64,000 bases of DNA from Gambelia wislizenii. Lineage: Eukaryota; Chordata; Lepidosauria; Squamata; Crotaphytidae. Location: contig JAUMIR010000001.1 of assembly GCA_030847615.1 (NCBI GenBank), positions 62,881,501 through 62,945,500 on the forward strand. The letters are read 5' to 3'. Position numbers and translations under genes: made by a program. A model generated the notes under the pieces. That model searched no databases and was not told the DNA's origin. It saw only the letters and a program-made list of their open reading frames with translations. Below, in pieces: positions 12,100-24,900 of this stretch (positions within the stretch are counted from its first letter, which is position 1; each line of letters opens with the position of its first letter).

Positions 12100-12402
12100 T
12101 GGGTTTTCTGTGGGGGGGGGGTTGGTTTCCAGGCTATGAGGCCATGTTCTAGAAGAGTTAGTTCCTGACATTTCGCCTGCATATGTGGCTAGCATCTTCA
12201 GAGAATGGTTGGGGGGTTTATATACTGTGAATCTCTGTTGGAGAGGATATGTAAATTTGTGTATTTGAATGGCTAGTTCCTGGAGGGAGAGATGCAGGGA
12301 AAATATCAGGAATAAACTCTTCCAGAACACAGCCTCATAGCCCAGAAAAAAAATACACAGAGAAAGCCCATGGATGCTGGCCGTGAAAGCCTTCGACTTC
12401 AT
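12100..12402 (-). repeat. Unclassified interspersed repeat
   Basis: CCTGACATTTCGCCTGCATATGTGGC, TAGCATCTTCAGAGAATG and GCTGGCCGTGAAAGCCTTCGAC are phrases I associate with a widespread reptile repeat, possibly Penelope-like. Class not settled. A (G)10 tract is at 12112-12121. Confidence 0.4.
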
Positions 12403-12467
12403 ACTACCTAGTTTCTTATATGTGGGGCCCTTGAGAGAAATGAACTAATCAAAGTACCTAGAAGACA

Positions 12468-12665
12468 CCAGATCCTGTCTGATCTTAGAAGCAAAGGAGG
12501 CTTAGCCTTGGTTAGTTCTTGGAAGGGAGACTCACCAAGGAGCACCAGCTGTTGTAGGTTGTATTCAGAAGGCAATGGCAAACCTCTTTTGAATTAATCT
12601 TGCCAAGAAGATCCTATGACAGGATCACTGCAAGCCAGAGCTGGTTTGAAGGCACACAACAAGAG
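12468..12665 (+). mobile_element. 5S rRNA-derived SINE
   Basis: CCTGTCTGATCTTAGAAGC, TTAGCCTTGGTTAGTTCTTGG and AAGGGAGACTCACCAAGGAG follow the 5S rRNA internal promoter and 3' half. The body (GGCAATGGCAAACCTC, CTTGCCAAGAAGATCC) and tail (TTGAAGGCACACAACAAGA) are shared with the tRNA SINEs. This is the 5S-Sauria type known from squamates. It is not a functional 5S gene. Confidence 0.85.
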
Positions 12666-12699
12666 AAGAATTACCTTTATCTAGACTCAAGCAGCATTC

Positions 12700-14540
12700 A
12701 ATTGTGTAATCATCACAAAATGTTGAAATTGAACATTTCATGCACTTCTCTCTTATATATGCCTGCCTGAGGTGTGCTTCACCAATGGGAGAAATAAACT
12801 GTGCGAGGACATGGGAAAGAGACTTCTCTGCTGTCGCACCACATTTCAGCCCCAATTGATGCCAACACTGTCCCTGAAGATCTCATCTTTGGCTAGTTGC
12901 ATGTGTAGGTTTATCCCTCCTAACCAACAACCCCCATCAGCACTTTGGGTCCACTTCTGCCCACCAATCTAAGTTCAAGTGGGAGCTGGGAAGGTTGGGA
13001 GGAGTATTTTGTTTTTATCTGGGCTTGGGGGTTCATACCTGTACCTTTACTTAAAGTTCTGTTTGTGGAACAGATTTGCAAATCATTCATCTTGATTGTC
13101 TAATAGGGATGTGAATTGTCATGTATCTCATTCTTTGTTGCAAAAGCAAATCATCTCAAAAGTTTTCTCCCAGCTGGGCAAGAGTTTATGTACATTTTTT
13201 ATTATTATTCAGGACTGTGGGGGGGGGGGTTCAACAGTTTGTCACAAAAAAACTGAGTTTCATGCAATGCAAGTCTTTTTTTGCACACAAAACTGCAGAG
13301 AAAATTTGTTTTGCTGAGAAAAACTGTTCTCTGCACACACAAAATTGATGTGTGTTTTGTGACCCATGAGTTTTCTGCAGATTTTTTTAAAAGTCCCAGA
13401 ATGTGAAGTCTCATAGCTGGTCATCATTTTCTCAGTAGGCTATTCTGTCTGAGGTCTTGATAGGGTCACCAGATCTCAGGGCCTGGCCTTGACTCCCTGG
13501 TTTTCATGGGTCCCCTCCAGGCAGGAAATGAGTGTGCAAATTCTCCACTTTTGATGGACTTGACTACAGGCATAATACAATGGCTTGTACAGATCTCCAG
13601 CTTGGTATCTAATGTGTAACATTGACATCACAGGGGCAGTCTCTGGGCCTCAGATTTTGGCCCATAAATCTCAGAACCTGGGATGATTGTGAACAGGCAA
13701 CCTTAGTGTTGAGACAATTTTTCTCATCTAGGATAGAAGAATTATGAATATTCTTGAAATCCCTCTTGACTACTGTGGTTACTAAGAACTGCCTTGAGGC
13801 AGCTAAGCAGGAAACTTTAGTCCCTTTTTAAGTTACAAAATTACTACAATAGGAGAAGGATGTCTAGGCAGACCGACAGGGTAGTGAATTTGCTTAGGGC
13901 TGGTAATTTATGTGAACTTATTTTCAGTGCTGTTTTGAAATGCTGTTACTCTCAGAAACATGTCTTCCTTGCTATTTTTCTACTTGAACTTGTCACTCAT
14001 AGAGGAAGGCTTTCACTTGTTTTGAGTAGTGCTGAGGCAAAATTCACAAATAGGGAAGTGCATGTACAATACTCATAACTGGAAAGATGCAGGGTTATGT
14101 ATCATTGATTTTCAAATAAGCCACTGAGCAGCATTTCTGATGTATTTATAGTTTTATTTTTAACACAGTCAAAACTTCCACTTCATTAGAGATTAAGATT
14201 CAGTCCAAAAAAGGGGCTGTAAATGAGTAACATCCCCCAGAAGACAATTTAATGAGTGGGCACAATGGATCTATACAAGCAATGGTTGCTTGCAACAAGG
14301 TGAAAGATTTCATCCTACTTGTTCCTGCTGGGTTTGCCAAATGATAGTTGAGGTAGGATATACAAGAATACAATGTAAGTTCTAGCTGGGTGTTGGCTTT
14401 ATATGGAAAATGAATGGACTTAAAGGGAAGTATCATGTGGAAGACCAGCTTCAAAGAACCACTGAGCGGAGAATCTTCACAGTGACAGCTAGGGCTCTCT
14501 GGCACTTCTTCTAATTTCTACTTTTCTTCTATGTAGTTTA
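12700..14540. other. Unrecognised sequence, possible old repeats
   Basis: GAGACTTCTCTGCTGTCGCACC near 12820 may be a decayed L2 C-terminal block. At 13462-13705 TCACCAGATCTCAGG and its rough complement near the end suggest an eroded DNA transposon. No gene. Confidence 0.4.
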
Positions 14541-14950
14541 TTAATAGAATCATAGAGCCATAGTATTGGAAGGGACATCAAGGTCTATTTAGTCCAACAT
14601 CCTGCCAATGCAGGAATCCACTACTAAAGCACCCCTCAGAAGTGGACATTTCCCTTGTGCTTAAACACCTTCAATGCAGAGTCTACCACAGGGGTGGGGA
14701 ACCTTTGGCCTTTTAGATGTTTTGGACTTCTGCTCCCACAAGTCATAGCTAGCATAGCCAGTGGTGTAGAATTATGGACATTGTAGTCCAAAACATCTAG
14801 AAGCCCAAAGGTTCCCCATCCCTGATCTTCCACCTTCTGAGGTAGGTGATGCCCTTATCCCACAGTACATTGCACCAGGAAGTCCTGCCTAATGCTTAGT
14901 TGGAATCTCTTTTCTTGTAATATTTGAAACAGCAGAAAATATACTTTTTA
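14541..14950 (-). mobile_element. CR1 LINE 3' end, minus strand, split by a hAT-type MITE
   Basis: AGAATCATAGAGCCATAG is the reverse of the CR1 end, followed by TCCAACATCCTGCCAATGCAGGAA. The CR1 sequence is interrupted at 14689-14824 and continues with ATCTTCCACCTTCTGAGG. The copy is old. Confidence 0.75.
14689..14824. mobile_element. 136-bp hAT-type MITE inside the CR1
   Basis: Nearly palindromic: CAGGGGTGGGGAACCTTTGG at the left end matches the reverse complement of CCAAAGGTTCCCCATCCCTG at the right end. The flanking 8-mers GTCTACCA and ATCTTCCA agree at 6 of 8 bases, fitting an aged 8-bp hAT target duplication. No coding capacity. Confidence 0.85.
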
Positions 14951-17030
14951 AGCCCCCTGAACATTTGCATGGTTTTGTCACTTTAAGGGCTGTTTAGCTC
15001 ACTTTACAGAGCTATTCAGGTATGCTGGCATTTTTCTAGGCTCATAAAACTTGGAGTCATGCATCCTCAAGCATTTTTGGAACATTTGTGGATAAGTGGT
15101 GAGTGGCCCAAGACCCTCTGGTATGTGTCCTTTGGCAGCCAGAATAGCTGATGACTCCTTTTCCTAGTGGAAGTATATAAGTGAGAGCATCTGTGATAAG
15201 GTCAATTCTGAAAAGAGGGCTGGTGGCCATATAAACTGTTGCTATTAAGCAGAGGAGAAAGCCAGGCCTACAGAACACTCCCTCCCTTTCTCCTTCTCTC
15301 CCCCCACCCACTCTTTTCCCCCAAGTTCTTGGGGCAGTGTACAATTCAAAATGTAAAACAGCAAAAGATAATTTAATCTAAAAGCACATTAAACTATCTA
15401 ACAAATTAAAATAAGTTAAAACAGTTTAAGCCATGTACATGTACAAACTGGATAAAATCATTAGTGCCCCAAAGGCTTTCAGAGCAATTGGGTGACTTTT
15501 TAGAATTCTGCTTTCATACTATAAAGGCAGTGGACTTGAAGGTCTCTTGGGATTTTATGAACTTCCATTGAGACTTGAAAATGATTTTCTGGCAGCATAA
15601 AAAGTGGACACAGGACTTCATTGTCTGTTTTTAAGGGCTGAAACTGTATTGATTTTGTGTGTTTTGAAGGGTCGAGGGGAGTCAGTGAGCTTAACATAGG
15701 GGTTAGGAGGAGTTTTCCTTCCTTCCTTCCTTCCTTCTTCTTATTTTAGCTTGGAGCAGATTTCTACCTTCTGCCATCCTTTTCAAAAAGGAAAGACAGT
15801 GTTAGACAGTAGCTGAAACTTCTCATCTACTGCCACATCATCAAAAAGCTTTTGAAAATTAAAAGAAAGGGGGAGGAGTTAAGAGCTTTCCTCCACCTTG
15901 ATAAGCCTTCTTATGGTACAATTTTTCTTCATTCCACTCTTCCACAGCATTGTCTAGCTTGCTTGAAATTCCACTCATCTGAAAAATGGGCAAACAGCAA
16001 AACATGCCCTAATAATTAGTAACATATTTTAATCTCTATTCCTGGCTCAGAAATAGAAACACCACTGGCCTCAGGTATGTGGCCTCAGGTATGTGGCCAC
16101 TACAAATCCAAAAGTTCTTCTTGAGCTTGGACTTTAATCCAAGCTGCAGAAGAAATTAAGCTCTTCCCCCTTTCATTCTCCTACCTATTCGCTCTAAATC
16201 CAAACCCCTTCTCCCCTTATTTTCTTTGCTATACTCACAACAGTAGGATGAAAGAAGCAAAATCTGTACCTGCCTGCCTGTCTCTCTCTCTCTCTCTTTC
16301 CACCCTCCTAATTCGGGGATTGGCAGATTGCTAAAGCTGTATGCTAATTCCAGGAGTGCTGGGAAGTGTCAATTTCCTTGTTTGACAGACATCTGTCAGT
16401 AACTCAGAAAACACTATGTTTCCCAGTACTTTTGGCATCTTGATTGCTGCCATAGCCATAGGCCTGACTATTGGGAGGGAATGGGAGAAAGGGACTAGAC
16501 CTCCCTCTCTTCTTCCTTCCCACTGCCACCTGAGAAGCAAGTTTTGTGTTAAGAAGGAGGTAGATAGGGAAGATTTTGAAAGAGAGTTTAGAGGTTCAGC
16601 AGGAGTTTGTGGAAAGCAAGTGAACCCCATCTTGCTTCAGATGGCACAAGGTAGGACAGGATCCAATTTAGCTCAAAATTGATCTTAAAATAAATTAATC
16701 TACTTTTTTTAGTTTTTTTAGTTTGAAGTAGCAAGTAAATAACAAGTTTATTGAACAAGTCAAAGAGCACATCAGAAACAGACAAAAATACCAAGTATCT
16801 ACAATAAAAATATCAAGTGTAGTTAAATTGAAATAAAAGGAAAGGACCCTATTGTATTACTTCTTTCATCATTTCCCCCCCTTTTTTTTCCCCCTTAAAC
16901 TGGCTGCTTTAACTGCAAAAAGTTGCTTTACATGCAAAAATGCACTTTATCTCAAAACTGGGATTAAAATTAATCAAGCTAATTTTCTGAAATTTGAATG
17001 AAACAGGTTTGTTTTGCATCTGTGTAATTC
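14951..17030. other. No gene recognised
   Basis: An L2-like minus-strand end may lie at 15320-15440 (GGGGCAGTGTACAATTCAAAATG). The (CCTT)n tract and a duplicated GGCCTCAGGTATGT at 16070-16100 are the only other structures. Confidence 0.45.
15716..15740 (+). repeat. (CCTT)n microsatellite
   Basis: Five CCTT units plus CTTCTTC. Confidence 0.9.
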
Positions 17031-17038
17031 ATTTATTA

Positions 17039-17115
17039 CAGTAGGACCCCTGTATATGCAGAGGATTAGTTCCAGGCCCCACTATCCATGCATAATAGCA
17101 AACACTGCTGTCACT
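17039..17115. mobile_element. Tigger-like MITE, left half
   Basis: TTACAGTAGGACCCCTGTATATGCAG and TCCAGGCCCCACTATCCATGC match the start of the second subfamily. The right half is missing; L2 sequence follows. Confidence 0.6.
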
Positions 17116-17124
17116 GGAATCTTA

Positions 17125-17672
17125 CATTATTATTATTATTAATTTATTTTTAACCTGCCCCTCTGCTCAGCAACCGGGGCGGTGTACAGCAAGATTAAAA
17201 CAACAGCAAGTCAAAACAGTCCTTTCCAATCCTAACCCTCCCATCCCTTAAAACTAAATTAAACTAGTAGAGAATTAAAACAAACATAAAATACAATACA
17301 CTATACAAATTACAACAAAAAATGGCAATAGTGGCAAGTGGGCGGGTAGGCAATCAACTCCACTTGAGCTGGGAAGTTATTCCGGGAAGGCCTGCCAGAA
17401 GAGATCCTCCTTTAATGCTTTATTGAAACTATCAAGAGCAGTGATAAGACGGATCTCATCTGGCAGGCCATTCCATAGTCTGGGAGCCGTAGAACAGAAG
17501 ACCCTCTGGGAGGTCTGCGACAGCCTAGTTTTCATAGGCTGCAGCAGGTTCCTCCCAGAGGACCAAAGTGCGTGGGGGGATCATATGGGATGAGACGGTC
17601 CCAGAGATAAGATGGATCCAAGCCATGTAGGGCTTTAAAGGTTAAAACCAACACCTTGTACTGTGCCCAGCT
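17125..17672 (-). pseudogene. L2 LINE 3' fragment, minus strand
   Basis: On the minus strand, WAQYKVLVLTFKALHGLDPS matches the C-terminal block of the intact L2 at 44095-47199, followed by YLWDRLIPYDPP. The L2 3' UTR and tail follow, with CCGGGGCGGTGTACAGCAAG and (ATT)n at 17125. 5' truncated and frameshifted. Confidence 0.88.
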
Positions 17673-17679
17673 CACCTCC

Positions 17680-19640
17680 TCTCTCCCTCCCTTCCCCACC
17701 TCCCACCAGCTCTGCCACACCAGAACGCTTCTCCTGCCCACCCACTGTGCCGGAACCCCCACACACAAGGAGAAGGGATGGGAGAGATGAGCTCAACCCT
17801 GCCTGCCACCTCCTCCTGCCTGCCACCTCCTCCCACCCACCCCAAGTTCACCTCCTAATTGAATCCACAGAATGGCAAATCAGTAGATGTGTGTGTGCTA
17901 CTATACTAATTACTGTGGGTTCTTTTGGATGTGTGGGTCAGATTTAAAAAATAGCAATCACAAAAAACTATGAGACTGGGTAGGGCAATCCTGTCCTTCA
18001 TGAAACTTTGAAATTTTAGTAGTTAGAACATAAAACCCCCAAGTTCCATCTCTCTGAAACATGGGGGAGGGAATCTGTTCAGAGTTAGCCATTTTGGGGT
18101 CTTGCCAAGATCAATGCAGAAAATGATTGCAGTCATTGAAGAACTCTGCAGGGTTGTTTACATGGGTCAAATAAAACAACCTCACCTCATTTTCACAGTG
18201 AACTGTCCTGATGACATATGGCTCAAATCCAGGTCTTTTCTCAGGGTTTTCATCCGGACCAAAAAGAGTTGGGATTTACTCCAGATTTGAGATGAAAATC
18301 TGAATATTTATGTGTATATGTGTGGACTGTATTCCATAGTGATGTTGATGTGAGGCCAGGGGGAAGAGTTTTTGTGGATGGGTGGAAGAGGTCAGGAGGA
18401 GGCTCCCTGGGCTAGGCAATCAGCTGGTCTTTCCCACCAGGAAATGCCTCTTTCTCTATTTCAATTTCACTTTGTAGTGGTTCCTCTTTTTTTTACATAT
18501 GTAACAGTTGTTTGGAGAAGTGTGTACCAGCATTCCCATACTGTTAGCTGTGCATACTTTCACTTAATAGGATGTCCAAAGCCCCTCTGATCTATGGGGA
18601 AAGACATGCATAAATTCAGATGCATGGGGGATGGGGGGGAACTGGTGCAAGCACACATACTGCAAATTATTGGACCAAGGTGAGTTCAAAAGGGAGAACT
18701 GTATATGGACAGTGCTCCTGAACTTGATGTGTGTGGTAATTGTGTAGACTAGGCTGTGGTTGCTGTGGACCAAAGAAAACCAAAGGTAAGCCAGATTTAC
18801 TTGTCAGCGTAGAAAAGCCATAGGTCATCAGCATAGAAAATAATTAAACTGAGCATCAGCTTGATGGATACACACTTGAATTCACCAAGGAGACAACATT
18901 GTGGCAGGTGCAGAGGAAACAAAGTCCTGAACCTGAAAGGACAGTCACATGGTAGAGAAACACTGTGGTGAAAACAGAGGAAACAAAGTGAATGAAAGTT
19001 CATGACTATGCAGCATTAAACACCAGGCTGCTTAAACAAAAATAAACAGAGTTGGGAAAAGGTCTTGGGGTGGGGGTGGGGGGAGATGAGAAGCAAGCTG
19101 GCATGCATGAGGAAAATAAAAGATATATCTTACACAGGGATGAGAGAAATAATAAAGTGCGGAGAGCAACAATATTAGGAATGCTGTGAGCAAATGCTGA
19201 GGTAATGGAGCTTGTTGTTTGCAATATAAATTTAAATGCATTCTATAGCAACAGGCTACTTGTATCTAGTAACACTATCATTTTGTGAATATCTGGGAAG
19301 CAGGAACTGTAAAGTGAGGCCACATTTGTTTGGTTTTTATTTTTAAAAATAAACCTATGACGTTTTCTTCTTTTAAAAATTCCCTTTAAATGTAAGAGAC
19401 CTGGACTACATTGGCAGTGTTATTCCAACTCTTCTTCTTAGCTTTCTCAGAATGCAACTGCTTGGAGAGTGTTTAAGAATGGTATTGACATGTAATTATC
19501 ATTATAGAATAGAAACACTGGTAAAGTCCAATGGGGTTAATCCCAGAAATTAGATTTTATTCTAATGTGTGTGGGCCCTGAAATGCCTTAAAGGAAAGGG
19601 AAGCATTACATGCTCCTAAATTCTTCTCAATTGAGATTAC
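17680..19640. other. No gene recognised
   Basis: Includes a C-rich stretch 17670-17850 directly upstream of the L2 fragment and a G-rich tract at 19069-19085. No conserved frame. Confidence 0.5.
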
Positions 19641-19643
19641 AAT

Positions 19644-20237
19644 GGGGTTTGTCTTAACAGTCAAAATAACCTTCATGGAATTTGCTGGGAATCCTACCTG
19701 TCTAAATGGGATCCTGCATAAATCCAAACTATTCAGAAGGAGGGGGCCCAAAATGGCAAAAACAACACAGGAAAATCCTTAGCGGCTTTCCCCCTAGTTT
19801 TTTTTTTTAAAAAAAAACAGCAAGGTGGGTGCACATTCCTGCTCATTAGGACAACCAATTCACTTTGAATTGCTTCCCCATATGAGAGGAAGCACAAAGC
19901 TGTTTGGCCAGGCAAGCACAGGAGGTGAGTCTTGCTAACAGGGGAAGCACCCGCTGCCACCATGTTGGATTTTCACCTTAGTGAGTGAGTGATCACTAAG
20001 GCGATAAACAGTTTTAATGCAAAAAATCTATCACTCCAGTGCACCTCAGACAATGGTTTTAAAAAAAAAAAAAGTTCAGCAGCAGTGAAGACCTAACACA
20101 AGTAAATCACTTGTGGTCACCATCTGGCACACAAAGCTTCTGGGAAAAAAAAAACACTATTAAGACATGTCACTGCTGCTGCAAAAATGCCATTACTACG
20201 AGGCACTCTGTTTTTCCACCCCCGTATAGATAGTCCA
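19644..20237. mobile_element. Inverted-repeat DNA transposon B, copy 1
   Basis: GGGGTTTGTCTTAACAG at the left and GTATAGATAGTCC at the right. Interior landmarks GCACAAAGCTGTTTGGCCAGG, CATGTTGGATTTTCACCTTAG and GTGATCACTAAGG match the copy at 33439. Ends are eroded, so limits are within about ten bases. Confidence 0.7.
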
Positions 20238-20645
20238 AAGTCATTTAAAGAGGAAGTCAAGCTTTATTCACATCCTTGGTCTGGTGGGGAGCAAAGAGAA
20301 GTCTGCCAATTCAAATTTTCTGGGGAATATTTTGTGGGTAGCATCTCCTTTGTATTTCTCTTTTGAAATCAGAGAAAGTGATATCCTTGCCAATTTCAAT
20401 TTGGAAAATAAAAATGGCTAATAAGCGAAAATCCTATAGGGCAAAAAGTTTCTTGTGGAGTATGAGCCTTTGTTCCTCAGATAGAATTTTCCTGGCCGTG
20501 ATCTTCCACCTCTGCTTAGAAGGGACACCCTTAGGGAAAGGGCCAGTATGAGAGAAGGGGATGCCTTGTCCTTAAAGTGGCTCTTGGGGAAAGAGAGTTT
20601 CTGCAGCAGATGGGATTTTGCCTGTCAGCTGGCAACTTCCTAAAA

Positions 20646-20778
20646 CAGAGTAAGCAAAGTGCAGCCCTCTAGATTTTGTTGGACTGGAAGGCCCATCAGC
20701 CTTAGCCAGCCTAGTAAAGGGTGAGGAATTATGGAAATTATAGTCAACATCTGGAGGTTCACACTTCGCCCACCTCTG
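20646..20778. mobile_element. hAT-type MITE
   Basis: CAGAGTAAGCAAAGTGCAGCCC against GGTTCACACTTCGCCCACCTCTG in reverse. The 8-bp flanks TCCTAAAA and TGCTAAAT agree at 6 of 8 bases. Confidence 0.72.
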
Positions 20779-20779
20779 T

Positions 20780-22590
20780 GCTAAATCCACTTCTGCCAAG
20801 CAATGCTTGTGGAAGTACTGTTGAAAGACTTATCTCCATATATTTTTTTCTTTGAATACTTGTGTTTGGGTAAACTGTAGGTGAATACACGTTGTTTTAG
20901 AAATTAGAAAGGGGTCTTGAACCTTGATATCCAAAGTCTCATGTCAACACTCACCATTACACTACACATGGTGTTGCAATTGTTTATGGTCCTTGTTTGG
21001 CTGTTTCTTCCATGGCATCATGTTTCTTAATTGGAAGGCTATATTCACACAATAAATTATGGATTGAGATGCTACCATGATGCTGCATGGTAGTCAGATT
21101 TGGCATGATGATATTAACTGAGAGCAAATGAAGCCACTTCATGAAGCATTGCCCTTAAAGTATACTAAATAAGCACATTCCCCCCTTTGTGATAAAGCAC
21201 ATGTAACAGTACTATGGTGACTAAAGAGTTAAGAATCTGTGGAAGAGCCATCTTTCACCCACAGGCAGCATGGGAAGCCAAAGCCCTGGCTCTCAATTAC
21301 TGTTAAGGATGGTTGCAGTTAGAGGTGTTTCATACTCAAGTAAAGGCCTGAAGTTAATTCCTAATAAGCTATGTTTCTTATTAGTGGAAGACACAGAACC
21401 CCAGTGAATCCCTGTTGATTTATAGAATCATCATCAACAACAACATCACCCAAAGAGAAAAAGAGAACTGACATGGCCAACAATATCAAAAACCTTTTTT
21501 AAACCATAATCCAAAATCTCATTTTAATATTTATTAGCAAAAATTATTCATGTGATAGGTAACTTAAAATTAAAGTGGATAGCAGTGGATGTAATTTTCC
21601 CTACATAGAACTGCTGTAGGTTAAGGAACCAAGCAGTCACAGATCAAAGGGTGGAGGAGGGAGACCTGGGCTTAATAATATTTTTCATTGAAGTAGATGG
21701 GAAATAGAAGCACATACAGCCATTTACTAGCATTAGAGCAAGCACATGATAACAGACCACCCCAGGAGATGCTACTAGCATTCTGAGCAGCAGGGAATTT
21801 GGGCCAGAATGAGAAGAGCCAGCACTGAATTGGCTGCAAAGGGGGAAAGAAGACCTGTTTGATGAGCAGTAATATGTCACACAGTAGGGGAGAGTTCTGA
21901 GGGGGTCATTGCTTGATCCCTTTGCTATTTCTTCCTAATAGAGATGGAAGATTGGAGCTGCAACTTTTTAGAGGAGTTTGCTGAGGAAGCAAAATTTTGG
22001 CCAGCTAGAAAGAGCTGAATAATGCTCACACTTACAAGCTTGTAAAATTTGGGTTTAAATTGATTTATGAACAGTAAAACATGGGAAGGGATCACAGTTA
22101 ATGCCAGGATTAAATTAACTGACATTATAGTAAATGTCATGTATGCACAACAGGCAAAAACATTGTAGGTCATCTAATCCACCCACAGACTTGGAATATG
22201 AACATTAGTAGTAATGGTACAAGTAGCAGTGGCAGTAGTATTTAGAAAACGTATATCTGGTGCTATATCACAGGATCTCTGCACAGTATAAAGATAAAAT
22301 ACATCTAACCCCTTTTAAATTTACAACAATGAGTTTAAAATGTTTTAAAACAATTTAACATCTAATACAAATTAAAACAGTTTAAAAATCATACAAATTT
22401 CAGCAAAAATATTAAAAAAACCCAAAGCTTTGAGCCAATATCTCTCATGTCCACAGAGAGGAGAACGCTCCTTATACATATCTTTGGCTGAATTCTAATT
22501 GGTTTCCCCAATTAGAGTAGACTTGCTGAATGAACAGCTGACTAGTAAAATTTATAAAAACCCTATTTTTAATATATTGATTGATTTTTA
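20780..22590. other. No gene recognised
   Basis: A-rich 22270-22420 resembles an old minus-strand L2 3' UTR (CTCTGCACAGTATAAAG). Nothing else stands out. Confidence 0.45.
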
Positions 22591-22597
22591 AGACTAA

Positions 22598-23153
22598 GGA
22601 GATTATCAGACAGGAATGCAAAAAGTGTTTCTGTCCCACAATCTCCAATCCCGCCCCTGTCCTGAAACAATAACCCTCCCTAACACACTTATCTTCTCTC
22701 CCATCGACAGGCAGCCTAGACAGGCAGCTCTAACAGAGCTCCGTTCACTTCCTGGAGTGAAATCCCACCCATTCCCGCAATAAGACGTGAGTGAAGGAAA
22801 TTCAAAAATAAAAATAAAGCATTGAAAGTTACATAAAGCACGTACACACAATTTAAAAGTCCCAAGTAACCCAGGGAGGATCATAAAAAGAGCAAAACTT
22901 ACCTGGATGTCCCAACCTCACCCGGAAGTGTCCGCGCCAGACTGACCATTCGCCCTGAATTCATGAGAGTTAAATGGCCTGAGTTTTCACATGCTGGCAG
23001 TTCCAGCACCAAAATGGAACAGGGGGATTTATTGACAGCTTCAGGCATCCATTTAAAAAAACGCCAGTATAATCAGACATCGTCTGATATTGGCGTCCTT
23101 TTGCGTTATGCTGGCATTATGGCTTGTCACATTAGCCACATCTGATCATCTCC
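22598..23153. mobile_element. Inverted-repeat DNA transposon D, copy 1 (TSD TAA)
   Basis: GGAGATTATCAGACA at the left and TCTGATCATCTCC at the right, with TAA directly on both sides (22595 and 23154). A TAA 3-bp duplication is the PIF/Harbinger preference. No transposase. Shares AGTCCCAAGTAACCCAGGGA with copy 2 (as ATCCCAAGTAACCCAGGGA). Confidence 0.85.
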
Positions 23154-23439
23154 TAACCATCTAATCTACAATCAAAATGATATACATTCAAAATATTAAA
23201 TGACAAAGTGAAGAGAAAGAGAGGAAAATTTTAAAAAGAAAAAAAAAGACATATAGCTAAAACACAATAGGGCTCTGCCCCCCACAGTCCTGACTGTAAC
23301 TAAAATAAAAATAAAAATATTATTTTACCATTACAGATCCAACTAAATAATCCTACTAAAATTGCTATGATAACCATAACCTCAGATTATTGTACAGTTA
23401 CATTTCTTATGCCTAAAAAAGACCAAAAATAGTTCCCAG

Positions 23440-24010
23440 TCTTTCAAAAAGACTGCAATTGACTTATCCTTCAGAACCCACATTCATTTGGCCATTTGGG
23501 CTAACTGAGAAAGCTTAATGATCCATTCTTCCATTGCTGGTGCTTCAGTCCATTTCCAGGTTTCAGCAAACAATATTCTTGCTGCTGAAGAAGCAATCCA
23601 TATTTACTATCCAGTTCTTTATCCAAAATGCCTAACAGAAACAGTTCTGGTAACACTACCATTAAAACTTTTTGGATTAACATATAAATCTTAGACCAGT
23701 AACTTTTCACCTTCTAACAAGTCCACCACATATGAAAAAGAAGTTTCTTTATCTTTGCATCCCTAGCATTGTTTTGAAATGTTCTGGAACATTTTTGACA
23801 GTTTATTTGGAACTAAATAGCATCTATACATCATTTTATATAGATTTTCTTCTACAATACTGAGCTAAGTAAATTCTATATCTTTGGACCACATTTTCCC
23901 TATAAATCCATAATTAACATTATGCCGAAAATTTTGGGCCCACCTATTCATGTACTCTTTTACAGGTTCATCTTCGGTCTCTAATTTCAGAAGGCATTTA
24001 TACACTTTTA
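23440..24010 (-). pseudogene. L1 LINE ORF2 C-terminal remnant
   Basis: On the minus strand: KCLLKLETEDEPVKEYMNRW and AQNFRHNVNYGFIGKMWSKD, then after frameshifts a remnant of the WWTC region and KSYWSKIYMLIQKVL, then VLPELFLLGILDKELDSKYG. This is the order found in the C-terminal third of vertebrate L1 ORF2. It carries many stops and is old. Confidence 0.7.
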
Positions 24011-24011
24011 A

Positions 24012-24196
24012 AATTACAGGTTTGAAAATATTCTTAAAAAAATAATAATCCAAAAAGCAAACCTTGATTTTGCCACCATATATAAAAGACACCATTTTGC
24101 TATGCCATTGCATATAATGGGACTTGAGTATTCACAGATTTTGGTATCCACAGGGGGGCCTGGAACCAAACCCCAGTGAATATAAAGGGACAACTG
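24012..24196 (+). mobile_element. Tigger-like MITE, 5' truncated
   Basis: AATATTCTTAAAAAAATAAT, AAAAAGCAAACCTTGATTTTGCC, then AAAGGGACAACTG and TA. The left inverted repeat is missing. Confidence 0.8.
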
Positions 24197-24354
24197 TACA
24201 AACAAAACTAATTTTCTCTAACCTCTATGGCAGTATTTTGCATTACCTTGGTTAAATCTGTCCTTAAATTGCATATAAGAAAACCAATTAAATCTTTGCC
24301 TTCCTTAAAAATCATCTCACTTGATTTAAACTTCTAGCTGTCTTGTTCAAAATA

Positions 24355-24900
24355 AAAAAGATCGTCATAAAGATTCAAAAATGGCTATCATATCACTTCT
24401 CAGTTTTTTCTTCTCCAAGCTAAAGATGCCCAGCTCCCTATGTTGTTCCTCATAGGGCTTGATTTCCTGACTTTTGTCCACTTGTTACACTCCTCTGGAC
24501 ACTTTCCAACTTGTCAATATTCTTCCTAAACTGTGGCACTCAGAACTGGACATGGTATTCTAGGTGAGGTCTTACCAAAGCTGAATAGAGTAGTACTATT
24601 GCCTCACCATGCACTGTATACCTGTTGAAGCAGCCCTGGATTTGAATTGGCTTTTTGGCCACTGCATCACACTGTTGAGTCCGCTAGATTGTTTTCACAT
24701 GTACTGACCTCAAGCCGAATGTCACCCATTCTTTTTTTCCTGCCCAAATATAGCATCTTACATTTACTCCCACTGAAATTTTTGTTAGTTTTGGCCTAAT
24801 TTTCAGTCTGTTAACGACATTTTGAATCTTGATCCTGAGGTAGTAGCTACCCCTCCTAATTTGGTGGTATCTGCAAAATTGCCCTCTATTCCTTTTTAGG
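24355..24900 (-). mobile_element. Old CR1-type LINE fragment
   Basis: On the minus strand the sequence keeps CR1 landmarks: CTCCTCTGGACACTTTCC, CAGAACTGGACATGGTATTC and GGTGAGGTCTTACCAAAGC, the non-coding complement of the CVQFW and RRAT region. Stops and gaps are frequent. The part beyond about 24660 (ATGTCACCCATTC onward) looks like a deeper CR1/L3 segment. Confidence 0.7.

Noticed and set aside
12468..12665. Functional 5S rRNA gene
   Set aside because: Only part of 5S is present, with mutations and a SINE body and tail.
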